Of a stretch of DNA of 10,951 nt, positions 1-6,166 are shown in pieces. The notes under the pieces are model-generated. The model had not been told where the DNA came from. It did not search any database and was given only the letters and a program-made list of their open reading frames with translations. Made by a program: the position numbers and the translations under genes. Each line of letters opens with the position of its first letter. The first letter of the stretch is position 1. Origin of the DNA: an uncultured Anaerolineae bacterium (GTDB lineage: Bacteria; Chloroflexota; Anaerolineae; Anaerolineales; Villigracilaceae); the NCBI GenBank assembly GCA_903854805.1, contig CAINXK010000257.1, forward strand, positions 1-10,951, written 5' to 3'.

Positions 1-10
1 AACTTTCCTC

Positions 11-35
11 GGGCAGGTCTTAAGTAGACCTGCCT
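11..35. repeat. GGCAGGTCT palindrome, copy 1
   Basis: Perfect 9-bp inverted repeat: GGCAGGTCT (12-20) and AGACCTGCC (26-34) around the 5-nt loop TAAGT. A G·U pair (11/35) can extend it. It is followed by the T-rich TATTTATTT and then directly by the ATG at 44. The same core recurs at 4072-4094 in the same place relative to the next start codon. It could be a rho-independent terminator of a gene left of the window, a dispersed REP-like element, or a leader hairpin; the sequence does not decide. Confidence 0.7.
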
Positions 36-43
36 ATTTATTT

Positions 44-1186
44 ATGGAAATCATCCAGATCAATCCAGCCAATAAAAAAGAAGCCCAAAGTTTTCTCAAT
101 TTGCCCTTCCGAATTTATACTGGCATTCCGCAATGGGTGCCTCCCTTAGCATCAGACGCGAATCTGATGCTGGATGCTCGGCGTCACCCATTTTACCGGC
201 ATTCGGAAGCAGCCTTTTTCCTGTGCCTGCAAGCGGGCCAACCAATTGCCCGTCTGGCAATTTTGAACAACAAACGCTACAACCAATTCAACCATGCCCA
301 GGCTGCCTTTTTCTACTTGTTCGAAACCAAAAATAACCCCGCAGCCGCTGCTGAACTTTTTGCAGCCGGTGGCGCTTGGGCTCGAGCACGCGGCCTGGAT
401 GAAATCATCGGCCCTAAAGGCTTCACTCTGCTGGACGGAATGGGATTACTCGTCAAAGGTTTTGAACATCGCCCGGCTTTTGGGTTACCATATAATCCAC
501 CCTACTACCCCAATTTATTGACATCACTTGGTTTTGAGACAGAATCTGAAGTTGTCAGCGGTTATCTTGACCCAAGCATGCAACTCCCCAGCAAGCTACA
601 CGAAATATCCAGGAAGATCCAGGAAAGACGCGGGTTGCATATTGCACATTTTCATACCCGACGAGACCTGCGTTCCTTAATCCCGCACCTGAAGGCACTA
701 TATAACGGAGCACTCGAAGGTACAACCGGAACCTACCCGCTTGATGATAACGACATTGATGCCATGGCAGCCCAATTGCTATGGTTTGCAGATCCGAAAT
801 TGATTAAAATAGTCATGAAGAACGCAGTCGATTCTGACCAAACCGACAAACCCGCTGGCTTTCTTCTGGCATACCCAGATATTTCTGCCGCTCTCCAAAA
901 AAACAAAGGCAGGCTATTTCCATTTGGCTGGCTCACCATGCTGCTTGAACTAAAACGCACAAATTGGATCAACATCAATGGCGCAGGCATGCTCGAGGAA
1001 TACCGCGGTCTGGGTGGCACCGCAATTCTCTTCAGCGAAATGTACAAAGCAATCAGCGCATCCGGCCAGTTCAAACACGCCGAAATTGTCCAGATCGGGG
1101 TTGACAACGAAAGGATGCAAAGGGAACTCCGCGACCTGGGTGTTGATTTTTACAAAACGCACAGGGTCTATCGAAAAGATTTATAG
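44..1186 (+). CDS. YghO-like GNAT-fold protein of unknown substrate
   Basis: A 380-residue protein resembling the YghO family, which is placed in the GNAT N-acetyltransferase fold; no substrate is established. The N-terminal half carries the family signatures: PFRIYTGIPQWVPPL (about 21-35), a HPFYRHSEAAFF segment (48-59), IGPKGFTLLDGMGLLVKGF (122-140) and LPYNPPYYPNLL (148-159). The C-terminal part looks like a GNAT acetyl-CoA site: EYRGLGGTAIL at 319-329, where the RGxGG loop would hold the pyrophosphate, followed by a VDNERMQRELRDLG helix (353-366). Length fits full-length family members. The start is the first ATG after the palindrome; I see no Shine-Dalgarno sequence in front of it. The stop lies 31 bp before the Nudix gene, so co-transcription is likely. 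Whether it really acetylates anything is unknown. Confidence 0.72.
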   Translation: MEIIQINPANKKEAQSFLNLPFRIYTGIPQWVPPLASDANLMLDARRHPFYRHSEAAFFLCLQAGQPIARLAILNNKRYNQFNHAQAAFFYLFETKNNPAAAAELFAAGGAWARARGLDEIIGPKGFTLLDGMGLLVKGFEHRPAFGLPYNPPYYPNLLTSLGFETESEVVSGYLDPSMQLPSKLHEISRKIQERRGLHIAHFHTRRDLRSLIPHLKALYNGALEGTTGTYPLDDNDIDAMAAQLLWFADPKLIKIVMKNAVDSDQTDKPAGFLLAYPDISAALQKNKGRLFPFGWLTMLLELKRTNWININGAGMLEEYRGLGGTAILFSEMYKAISASGQFKHAEIVQIGVDNERMQRELRDLGVDFYKTHRVYRKDL

Positions 1187-1217
1187 GCATCAGATTGAGC
1201 TTTTTATTGGTAATCGC

Positions 1218-1763
1218 ATGGAATTATTAAAAGAAATCTTCCACGTCAAAGGCATGCAAACCGAAGGTCTTACTATTTTCCGGGAGGCCGTTCGAGGCAT
1301 TATCTTCCACGATAAAAAATTACTGATGGTACATTCATCCAAACGGGGTGATTACAAATTCCCGGGTGGCGGAATCAAAGTCGGTGAGACTCAGCATGAG
1401 GCCCTGGCACGCGAAATTCGCGAAGAGTGCGGCGCACAAGTAATTCAGGTCGGACAGACTTTTGGCAAAGTGGTTGAGTATGATCGTCCTGTAGAACCAA
1501 ATTTCGCGGTTTTTAAAATGACCTCCTATTACTTTTTTTGCCAGGTTGAGTACAAGCTTCATGAACAACAGTTGGATACATACGAGTTAGAGCTAGGATT
1601 TTTGCCTGTCTGGATCAAGATAGAAGATGCCTTAAGGAAGAATGAAATTATCGCCAATACCACTCCCTACAATAGTAACAACCATACTTCAAGCCAAATA
1701 CGCTGGCTTTCCAGGGAGATCTTTGTGTTAAAGGAAATTCAAAAACGTTGCTTCACAACCTGA
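1218..1763 (+). CDS. Nudix hydrolase
   Basis: A 181-residue Nudix-fold hydrolase, expected to cleave a nucleoside diphosphate linked to another moiety using a divalent metal. The Nudix box is complete and fits GX5EX7REX2EEXG exactly: G51, E57, R65-E66, E69-E70 and G72 (GGIKVGETQHEALAREIREE). The beta strand before it (VRGIIFHDKKLLMVHSS, 25-41) and the KFPGGG turn are typical. The frame is open further left into the GNAT gene, but that extension is only overlap, so I start at ATG 1218; ATG 1254 (MQTEGLT) is an alternative because neither has a clear Shine-Dalgarno sequence. Substrate cannot be read from the box. The gene lies 22 bp before a MESH1-like alarmone hydrolase, which makes a nucleotide or alarmone substrate worth considering (inference). 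Confidence is high for the family, low for substrate. Confidence 0.88.
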   Translation: MELLKEIFHVKGMQTEGLTIFREAVRGIIFHDKKLLMVHSSKRGDYKFPGGGIKVGETQHEALAREIREECGAQVIQVGQTFGKVVEYDRPVEPNFAVFKMTSYYFFCQVEYKLHEQQLDTYELELGFLPVWIKIEDALRKNEIIANTTPYNSNNHTSSQIRWLSREIFVLKEIQKRCFTT

Positions 1764-1785
1764 TCTATTATTCAAAGGATTAAAA

Positions 1786-2346
1786 ATGTCTCCACTTTTT
1801 GACGAAACTACTGGTTCATTATTGAAAGCGATCCACTTTTCTGCTGACAAACACCGCGATCAACGCAGGAAGAACGCCATACACTCTCCGTACATTAATC
1901 ACCCTATAGAAGTTACCCAATGGTTATGGGATGTAGGCGGAATACGGGATTCGACGACGTTGATCTCAGCTGTACTGCATGACACCCTCGAGGACACCCA
2001 GACCACCAAAGAAGAAATTACACTCAACTTTGGTGATATGGTTCTTGCGGTTGTTCTGGAGGTCACCGATGACAAATCCTTGCCCAAACTGGTTCGTAAG
2101 AAATTACAAATTGAGCATGCTCCAAATATGTCATTCCACGCAAAATTAATAAAATTAGCAGATAAGAGCTGTAACCTATCGGATTTGATCCTTTCACCAC
2201 CCAGCCTATGGAATTTGGAACGCAAAAAGAACTATTTACGCTGGACTGAAGAGGTAGTTGCAGGTCTGCGCGGTACAAATGCTGCGCTTGAAAATAAATA
2301 CGATGAAATTTTACAAAACGGAAAACTGATTTTTGAAATAAATTAA
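1786..2346 (+). CDS. MESH1-like (p)ppGpp 3'-pyrophosphohydrolase (HD domain)
   Basis: A 186-residue single-domain HD hydrolase of the small alarmone hydrolase class. It is close to animal MESH1/HDDC3, which removes the 3'-pyrophosphate of ppGpp with Mn2+ and also acts on NADPH. Residues visible here line up with MESH1 at a constant offset of four: H39 in YINHP, H65-D66 in LHDTLED, E69-D70, and D126 and N130 in KLADKSCNL. The KHRDQRRK helix (22-29) and EVTDDKSLPKLVRKKLQ (92-108) are also characteristic. There is no synthetase, TGS or ACT domain, so it is a hydrolase only and the length is normal for the class. AAAGGA at 1774-1779, six bases before the ATG, supports the start. Its likely role is to reset the stringent response, or NADPH turnover; it could also act on another nucleotide. 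Confidence 0.88.
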   Translation: MSPLFDETTGSLLKAIHFSADKHRDQRRKNAIHSPYINHPIEVTQWLWDVGGIRDSTTLISAVLHDTLEDTQTTKEEITLNFGDMVLAVVLEVTDDKSLPKLVRKKLQIEHAPNMSFHAKLIKLADKSCNLSDLILSPPSLWNLERKKNYLRWTEEVVAGLRGTNAALENKYDEILQNGKLIFEIN

Positions 2347-2362
2347 GTCGGAATTTCTCGAT

Positions 2363-2368
2363 AAGGAG
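2363..2368 (+). promoter_or_regulatory. Ribosome binding site fixing a TTG start
   Basis: AAGGAG six bases before TTG 2375. It is the strongest Shine-Dalgarno match in this gap, and the protein reading from that TTG begins MTIIIADTTSGLP, the usual DegV N-terminus, so the rare start codon is well supported. Confidence 0.75.
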
Positions 2369-2374
2369 ACGGAT

Positions 2375-3214
2375 TTGACAATAATCATTGCTGATACAAC
2401 CTCTGGACTACCGCTCGAATTGGCTGGGAAGCTTGGAATCCCACTGATCCCCCAACAGGTAATATTTGGGGAACAGACCTTCCAGGATGATACCGAACTC
2501 ACTACGGCTGAGTTTCTCAAAAAACTCACAACTTCCCGCGCACTCCCAAAAACAGCCGCCCCGCTGCCGCTATTGTATGTTCCCTATTTTTCGGAAGCGG
2601 CCAAAACCGGCGAAACCATCATCGTAATTGCGCCGACCGGGAAAATGAGCGGAACCATACGCTCTGCCGAGACAGCCAGACTGGATTTCCCAGGAGTAGA
2701 TATTCGCATCATCGATACACTTACCATCGCCGGATGCCTCGGTCAAATGGTACTAGCTGCCCATGCACAGGCAAAAAATGGGATCTCCGCAGATCAGATC
2801 GAAACCAACATTCAGGCAATGATCCCGCACGCAAAGACGTATTTTGTAGTAGATACCCTCGAGTATCTTCAAAAAGGTGGCCGAATTGGCGCCGCCAAGG
2901 CGCTTTTTGGTGAACTCTTACAAGTCAAGCCAATCTTGCAGATCAAGGATGGGCAAGCTGCCTCCTTCGAACAGGAACGCACAAAAAAACGTGCTCTCGC
3001 TCGTCTGACAGAGCTTACCTGTGAACAAATTGATGGAAAGGCAGCCGAATCACGCCTGTGCGTCATGCACATTGACGCAGAAGATGAGGCCCAAGCCTTG
3101 CGGGCAGAACTAAGTTCCCGTCTGAATATCGCCGAAATCCCACTCTACGTGCTTCCACCAGCTATCATTGTACATGCCGGTCCGAAGGCAATCGCGATCG
3201 GGTTCTTTGCGTAG
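2375..3214 (+). CDS. DegV family (FakB-like) fatty-acid-binding protein
   Basis: A 279-residue DegV/FakB protein. The family binds a free fatty acid; in Firmicutes FakB presents it to the kinase FakA for phosphorylation and use in phospholipid synthesis. Evidence: the N-terminal IIADTTSGLP (3-13), the MSGTIRSAETAR helix (91-102) containing the conserved Ser92, LEYLQKGGRIG (162-172), and LLQVKPILQIKDG (181-193). In many relatives the lipid-binding loop reads TSQP; here it reads TAAP (60-63), keeping the threonine but not the serine. Start is TTG with a good ribosome binding site. No FakA-like kinase or DAK domain lies in the window. The stop TAG (3212-3214) sits just before the yebC promoter, so this probably ends the first transcription unit, although no clear terminator is visible. 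The exact ligand is unknown. Confidence 0.88.
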   Translation: MTIIIADTTSGLPLELAGKLGIPLIPQQVIFGEQTFQDDTELTTAEFLKKLTTSRALPKTAAPLPLLYVPYFSEAAKTGETIIVIAPTGKMSGTIRSAETARLDFPGVDIRIIDTLTIAGCLGQMVLAAHAQAKNGISADQIETNIQAMIPHAKTYFVVDTLEYLQKGGRIGAAKALFGELLQVKPILQIKDGQAASFEQERTKKRALARLTELTCEQIDGKAAESRLCVMHIDAEDEAQALRAELSSRLNIAEIPLYVLPPAIIVHAGPKAIAIGFFA

Positions 3215-3217
3215 TTG

Positions 3218-3226
3218 TGTTATAAT
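3218..3226 (+). promoter_or_regulatory. Extended -10 promoter for yebC
   Basis: TGTTATAAT: a perfect TATAAT (3221-3226) with the TGn extension directly in front. No good -35 is visible 16-18 bp upstream, which is common for extended -10 promoters. Transcription would start near 3233, giving a leader of about 70 nt before yebC. Predicted by eye only. Confidence 0.5.
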
Positions 3227-3246
3227 TCACAGGCTATTTTCTCAAA

Positions 3247-3287
3247 CCCCCACGCAATAGTGGTTATTTTTCCCCATCAGTGGGGAA
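3247..3287 (+). promoter_or_regulatory. yebC leader hairpin with an alternative pairing
   Basis: TTCCCCA (3270-3276) and TGGGGAA (3281-3287) form a 7-bp stem with the loop TCAG, ending six bases before the AAGGAG (3293-3298) of yebC. Upstream CCCCAC (3248-3253) could pair instead with GTGGGG (3280-3285), or locally with GTGG (3260-3263). The structures exclude one another. Function unknown; it may only be a leader hairpin. Confidence 0.35.
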
Positions 3288-3305
3288 CTTCGAAGGAGAA
3301 CGATT

Positions 3306-4064
3306 ATGTCTGGACACAGCCATTGGGCAACCATTCGCCGCAAAAAGGGTGCGGCCGATGCCAAGCGCGGGCAGGTCTTTACGCGCATTGCAAAAGAAAT
3401 TGTTATGACCGCCCGAAGTGGTGGCGGCGACATTGGTAGTAATTTCCGTCTCGCACTGGCCGTTGAAAAAGCTCGGGCAAGCAATATGCCAAAAGAAAGC
3501 ATTGAGCGCGCCGTTAAACGTGGGGCTGGCGAAGACAAAGATGCGACCGCCTTTGAAGAATTTACCCTCGAAGGCTACGGCCCACACGGGTCGGCCATCA
3601 TGGTCGATTGCGTGACCGATAATCGCAACCGCACTGTTGCCGATATTCGCCATGCTTTCAGCAAAAATGGCGGCACCATGGCAGAGGCAGGCGCTGTAGG
3701 TTGGCAGTTTGAGCGTAAATCATATTTCTCCTTCCCAGCCAGCCAGCTTTCATACGACAAGGCCTTCGAACTTGGAATTGAAGCCGGCGCCGATGATGTT
3801 CAGGAAGATGGCGAAAATATCGAAATCATTGCTCCTGTTGAGGCCTTCAAAACCATCATCGATGCACTCCGGCTTGCCAAGGTCACTCCAGACGATAGTG
3901 GTCTGCGCTTGCTTGCAAAACAAGATCTTGAATTGGATGTCGACCCCACGCTCCAGGTATTACGGGTTGTCGAAACCATAGAAGAAATGGATGACGTGCA
4001 AAACGTTTTCCACAATCTTAAGATCTCCGAAGAAGCCCTGGCTGCTCTCGAAGAAGAAGAATAA
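3306..4064 (+). CDS. yebC: YebC/PmpR/TACO1 family protein
   Basis: A 252-residue YebC family protein. Members were annotated as DNA-binding regulators; the family, including mitochondrial TACO1, is now linked to translation of difficult sequences such as proline stretches. Evidence: the invariant-type N-terminus MSGHSHWATIRRKKGAADAKRGQVFTRIAKEI within residues 1-32, followed by GGGDIGSNFRLALAVEKARASNMPKESIERAVKRG (39-73), EGYGPHGSAIMVDCVTDNRNRT (88-109), and an acidic C-terminus ending EEALAALEEEE. Length is normal for a full-length member. AAGGAG at 3293-3298 supports the ATG, and the gene has its own extended -10 promoter. It stands before ruvC, a very common arrangement in bacteria, but a strong palindrome separates the two here. 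Confidence 0.95.
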   Translation: MSGHSHWATIRRKKGAADAKRGQVFTRIAKEIVMTARSGGGDIGSNFRLALAVEKARASNMPKESIERAVKRGAGEDKDATAFEEFTLEGYGPHGSAIMVDCVTDNRNRTVADIRHAFSKNGGTMAEAGAVGWQFERKSYFSFPASQLSYDKAFELGIEAGADDVQEDGENIEIIAPVEAFKTIIDALRLAKVTPDDSGLRLLAKQDLELDVDPTLQVLRVVETIEEMDDVQNVFHNLKISEEALAALEEEE

Positions 4065-4070
4065 ATCAGT

Positions 4071-4095
4071 CGGGGCAGGTCTGAGACCTGCCCCG
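4071..4095. repeat. GGCAGGTCT palindrome, copy 2 (terminator-like)
   Basis: A 12-bp perfect inverted repeat, CGGGGCAGGTCT (4071-4082) and AGACCTGCCCCG (4084-4095), around a single central G; in RNA the loop would open to about 3-5 nt. It starts six bases after the yebC stop and is followed by AAATATTTTT and the ruvC ATG at 4106. GC-rich stem plus T tract fits a rho-independent terminator or attenuator for yebC. But ruvC has no visible promoter or Shine-Dalgarno sequence behind it, and copy 1 (11-35) sits in the same position before another start codon. Confidence 0.8.
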
Positions 4096-4105
4096 AAATA
4101 TTTTT

Positions 4106-4585
4106 ATGCCACTTGTTCTCGGTATCGACCCTGGCACCGCCACCATTGGTTATGCCATCGTGTATGATTTACCCGATGGCAGCTGCAAAGCTGTCGATTA
4201 CGGTGTTATTACTACGCCGAAGGAAGATTCAGCTGCGGTTCGACTCGTTCAGCTTTACGAACAAATCAATAAGATCATCAGTCTACACCAACCCGATTCA
4301 GCTGCGGTTGAAAAGTTATTTTTCCAAAGAAACATCAGCACGGCGATCGCAGTTGGGCAGGCACGTGGCGTCGTTATGCTTGCGCTGGCCCAGGCCGGTT
4401 TGGAAATTGGCGAATATACCCCTAACGAAATAAAACAGGCTGTCACCGGTTACGGTTCTGCAGATAAACGCCAGGTGCAAGAAATGGTCCGAGTACTGCT
4501 ATCCCTCGAGAAAATCCCCAAACCCGATGACGCGGCTGATGCCCTGGCCATCGCAATAACCCACCTGAACACAAGACGGTATTGA
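4106..4585 (+). CDS. ruvC: Crossover junction endodeoxyribonuclease RuvC
   Basis: A 159-residue RuvC, the dimeric nuclease that resolves Holliday junctions by symmetric nicking, working with the RuvAB branch-migration motor. The RNase H-type acidic site is complete: D8 in VLGIDPG, E69 in AAVEKLFF, D142 and D145 in DDAADALAIAITH. The KLFFQRNISTAIAVGQARG stretch (70-88) and YTPNEIKQAVTGYGSADKRQVQ (104-125) are typical. No Shine-Dalgarno sequence precedes the ATG; the ten bases before it are AAATATTTTT, immediately behind the palindrome. The ATG is still the best start because it yields the expected N-terminus. The stop TGA (4583-4585) lies two bases before ruvA, so the two are translated together. 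Confidence 0.95.
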   Translation: MPLVLGIDPGTATIGYAIVYDLPDGSCKAVDYGVITTPKEDSAAVRLVQLYEQINKIISLHQPDSAAVEKLFFQRNISTAIAVGQARGVVMLALAQAGLEIGEYTPNEIKQAVTGYGSADKRQVQEMVRVLLSLEKIPKPDDAADALAIAITHLNTRRY

Positions 4586-4587
4586 TT

Positions 4588-5163
4588 ATGATTGCATCTT
4601 TGCGCGGCGATATTACCCAAATCGAAGAAAACGCCCTGGTGATCGAAGTCTCAGGCGTTGGCATGCGAGTATTTGTGCCCAAGCCCCTTTTAACAAAATT
4701 CAGCACAGGCGAAATCGTCCTGTTGCAAACCCACCTGGTCGTTCGAGAAAATGATCTGTCCTTATATGGCTTCGAAACATCCAGCGACCGCCAGTTGTTT
4801 TTGACTTTACTCGGTGTGGACGGCGTTGGCCCCAAACTGGCGCTCTCCGTGCTTTCGACCCTGACCCTGGATGCTGTACAACGCGCAGTTTTTTCAGAAG
4901 AACCCGATTTATTAAGTCGTGTACCAGGCGTTGGCAAAAAAACCGCCCAAAAGATGCAGCTTTACTTGAAGGATCGCTTGAAACCAGCCAGCGGCCTGGA
5001 AAAATTTGCGAGCATGTCCGAGTCTGATTCTGAAGTTCTTGCGGCACTCACATCCCTCGGCTACTCGGTAATCGAAGCCCAGTCCGCACTCCAATCACTT
5101 CCGAAGGATGCGCCAGACGAGGTGGAGGAAAAACTACGCCTGGCATTGGGCTATTTCCAATAG
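4588..5163 (+). CDS. ruvA: Holliday junction DNA helicase subunit RuvA
   Basis: A 191-residue RuvA, the tetramer that binds and unfolds Holliday junctions and loads the RuvB motor. Domains: an N-terminal OB fold (1-62, beginning MIASLRGDI), two helix-hairpin-helix motifs (GVDGVGPKLA at 76-85; VPGVGKKTAQK at 112-122), and the C-terminal RuvB-binding domain III (about 144-191, EVLAALTSLGYS). I choose ATG 4588 because RuvA proteins usually begin with MI-x-x-L-RG. A TTG at 4582 overlapping the ruvC stop would add two residues and is a less likely start. ruvB does not follow, which is unusual but not rare; it must be elsewhere if the pathway is complete. Confidence 0.95.
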   Translation: MIASLRGDITQIEENALVIEVSGVGMRVFVPKPLLTKFSTGEIVLLQTHLVVRENDLSLYGFETSSDRQLFLTLLGVDGVGPKLALSVLSTLTLDAVQRAVFSEEPDLLSRVPGVGKKTAQKMQLYLKDRLKPASGLEKFASMSESDSEVLAALTSLGYSVIEAQSALQSLPKDAPDEVEEKLRLALGYFQ

Positions 5164-5177
5164 ACCAGTATTATGAA

Positions 5178-5183
5178 TATAAT
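5178..5183 (+). promoter_or_regulatory. Possible -10 element before proC
   Basis: A perfect TATAAT in the 61-bp gap between ruvA and proC. There is no convincing -35 and the TG extension is displaced by one base, so this may be chance. If real, transcription would start near 5190, about 35 nt before proC. Confidence 0.3.
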
Positions 5184-5213
5184 GATGGTTCCGACACAAA
5201 ATATACCAATCGT

Positions 5214-5217
5214 GGAG
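5214..5217 (+). promoter_or_regulatory. Ribosome binding site supporting a GTG start
   Basis: GGAG within GTGGAG, seven bases before GTG 5225. It supports reading proC from GTG, which gives the expected short N-terminus before the Rossmann glycine loop. Confidence 0.6.
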
Positions 5218-5224
5218 TTACGCC

Positions 5225-6085
5225 GTGCTCAATAAAACCATTGCCTTTATCGGCCCGGGCGCCATGGCCGAAGCCATGCTGAGTGGACTTATCCGCCAAA
5301 ATTTGGCGACCCCAGAACATTTGCTCATTTCTGGCCCGCGCGAAGAACGCGGCCTGGAGATGAAAGCAAAATACGGGGTTCAGCCTTTCACAGACAATGC
5401 TGCGGCTGCCATCCAGGCGGATGTGGTCGTACTATCAGTAAAACCTCAACGGCTCACTGGTGTGATGGAAAACCTGAAAGGCGCGATCCGCAAAGATGCA
5501 CTGGTCCTTTCCATCATTGCTGGCGCAACCATTAGAAAAATTGGTCGGGGGCTGGCCCACCACACCATAGTGCGCTCAATGCCCAATACACCCGCCCAAA
5601 TCGGTGAAGGTATCACCGTCTGGACGATTTCGGCATCCGTTTCGGATGAACAAAAGGAAACTGCCCGCGCCATACTGGGTGCGCTTGGGCAGGAAGTTTT
5701 CGTAGAAGATGAGCATTACCTGGATATGGCTACGGCTCTTTCAGGCACAGGCCCCGCATATGTATTCATGTTCATGGAAGCAATGATCGATGCAGGTGTT
5801 CACATGGGCTTTCCACGCCGAATTGCCGAACAGCTCGTTGTCCAGACCATCCGTGGGTCCGTGGATTTCTACAAAACCAATGATGTACACGTTGCTGCGC
5901 TGCGAAACCAGGTCACCTCACCTGGAGGCACATCCGCGGAAGCTCTGTATTATCTCGAAAAAGCCGGTTTCCGCACTGCAATTTCAAGGGCGATCTGGGC
6001 CGCCTACCAACGATCACTTGAATTAGGCAAAGAACAGCCTGTACATATTCCAGAGTCGCACTCAAAAGAAGAAGATAACCAGTAA
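5225..6085 (+). CDS. proC: Pyrroline-5-carboxylate reductase
   Basis: A 286-residue ProC, which reduces 1-pyrroline-5-carboxylate to L-proline with NAD(P)H in the last step of proline synthesis. The N-terminal Rossmann loop is FIGPGAMAEAM (8-18), followed by SVKPQ (71-75) and SMPNTP (118-123). The C-terminal dimerisation and active-site domain carries ALSGTGPAYVFMFMEAM (171-187) and the P5CR signature around RNQVTSPGGTSAEAL (227-241). The hydrophilic tail after about residue 266, ending EDNQ, makes it slightly longer than the E. coli enzyme (269 residues). It occupies the position after ruvA where ruvB is often found. It may have its own weak promoter. Identification is secure. Confidence 0.96.
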   Translation: MLNKTIAFIGPGAMAEAMLSGLIRQNLATPEHLLISGPREERGLEMKAKYGVQPFTDNAAAAIQADVVVLSVKPQRLTGVMENLKGAIRKDALVLSIIAGATIRKIGRGLAHHTIVRSMPNTPAQIGEGITVWTISASVSDEQKETARAILGALGQEVFVEDEHYLDMATALSGTGPAYVFMFMEAMIDAGVHMGFPRRIAEQLVVQTIRGSVDFYKTNDVHVAALRNQVTSPGGTSAEALYYLEKAGFRTAISRAIWAAYQRSLELGKEQPVHIPESHSKEEDNQ

Positions 6086-6153
6086 GTCTGGAAATGCCCC
6101 GAAAGAACGGCAATTCGCAACAAAATATTGAATATTCAGAAACGAAACCTGGA

Positions 6154-6160
6154 AGAGGAA
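6154..6160 (+). promoter_or_regulatory. Ribosome binding site deciding the chrB-domain start
   Basis: AGAGGAA six bases before ATG 6167. The frame is open further left to a TTG at 6128, but only ATG 6167 has a good Shine-Dalgarno sequence and gives the family N-terminus. Confidence 0.65.
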
Positions 6161-6166
6161 ACTTAT

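Noticed and set aside
978..1217. N-terminal extension of the Nudix frame to the left
   Set aside because: It overlaps the last 200 bases of the GNAT-like gene in another frame, has no ribosome binding site, and the added residues do not resemble a Nudix protein.
3369..3380. Half of the GGCAGGTCT palindrome (GGGCAGGTCTT) in yebC
   Set aside because: No second arm follows, and it encodes the conserved GQVF of YebC; treated as coincidence.
5908..5925. Inverted repeat CCAGGT/ACCTGG with a 6-nt loop
   Set aside because: It lies inside proC over the codons for the conserved QVTSPGG signature, so coding constraint explains it.
6124..6137. AATATT-G-AATATT repeat and GAATATTC palindrome
   Set aside because: Short and A/T only; expected by chance in a gap of this base composition.
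6086..6166. Fluoride riboswitch before the chrB-domain/MFS/crcB operon
   Set aside because: I looked for the conserved GGNGAUG and CUGAUG-type segments here and in 8205-8311 and did not find them.
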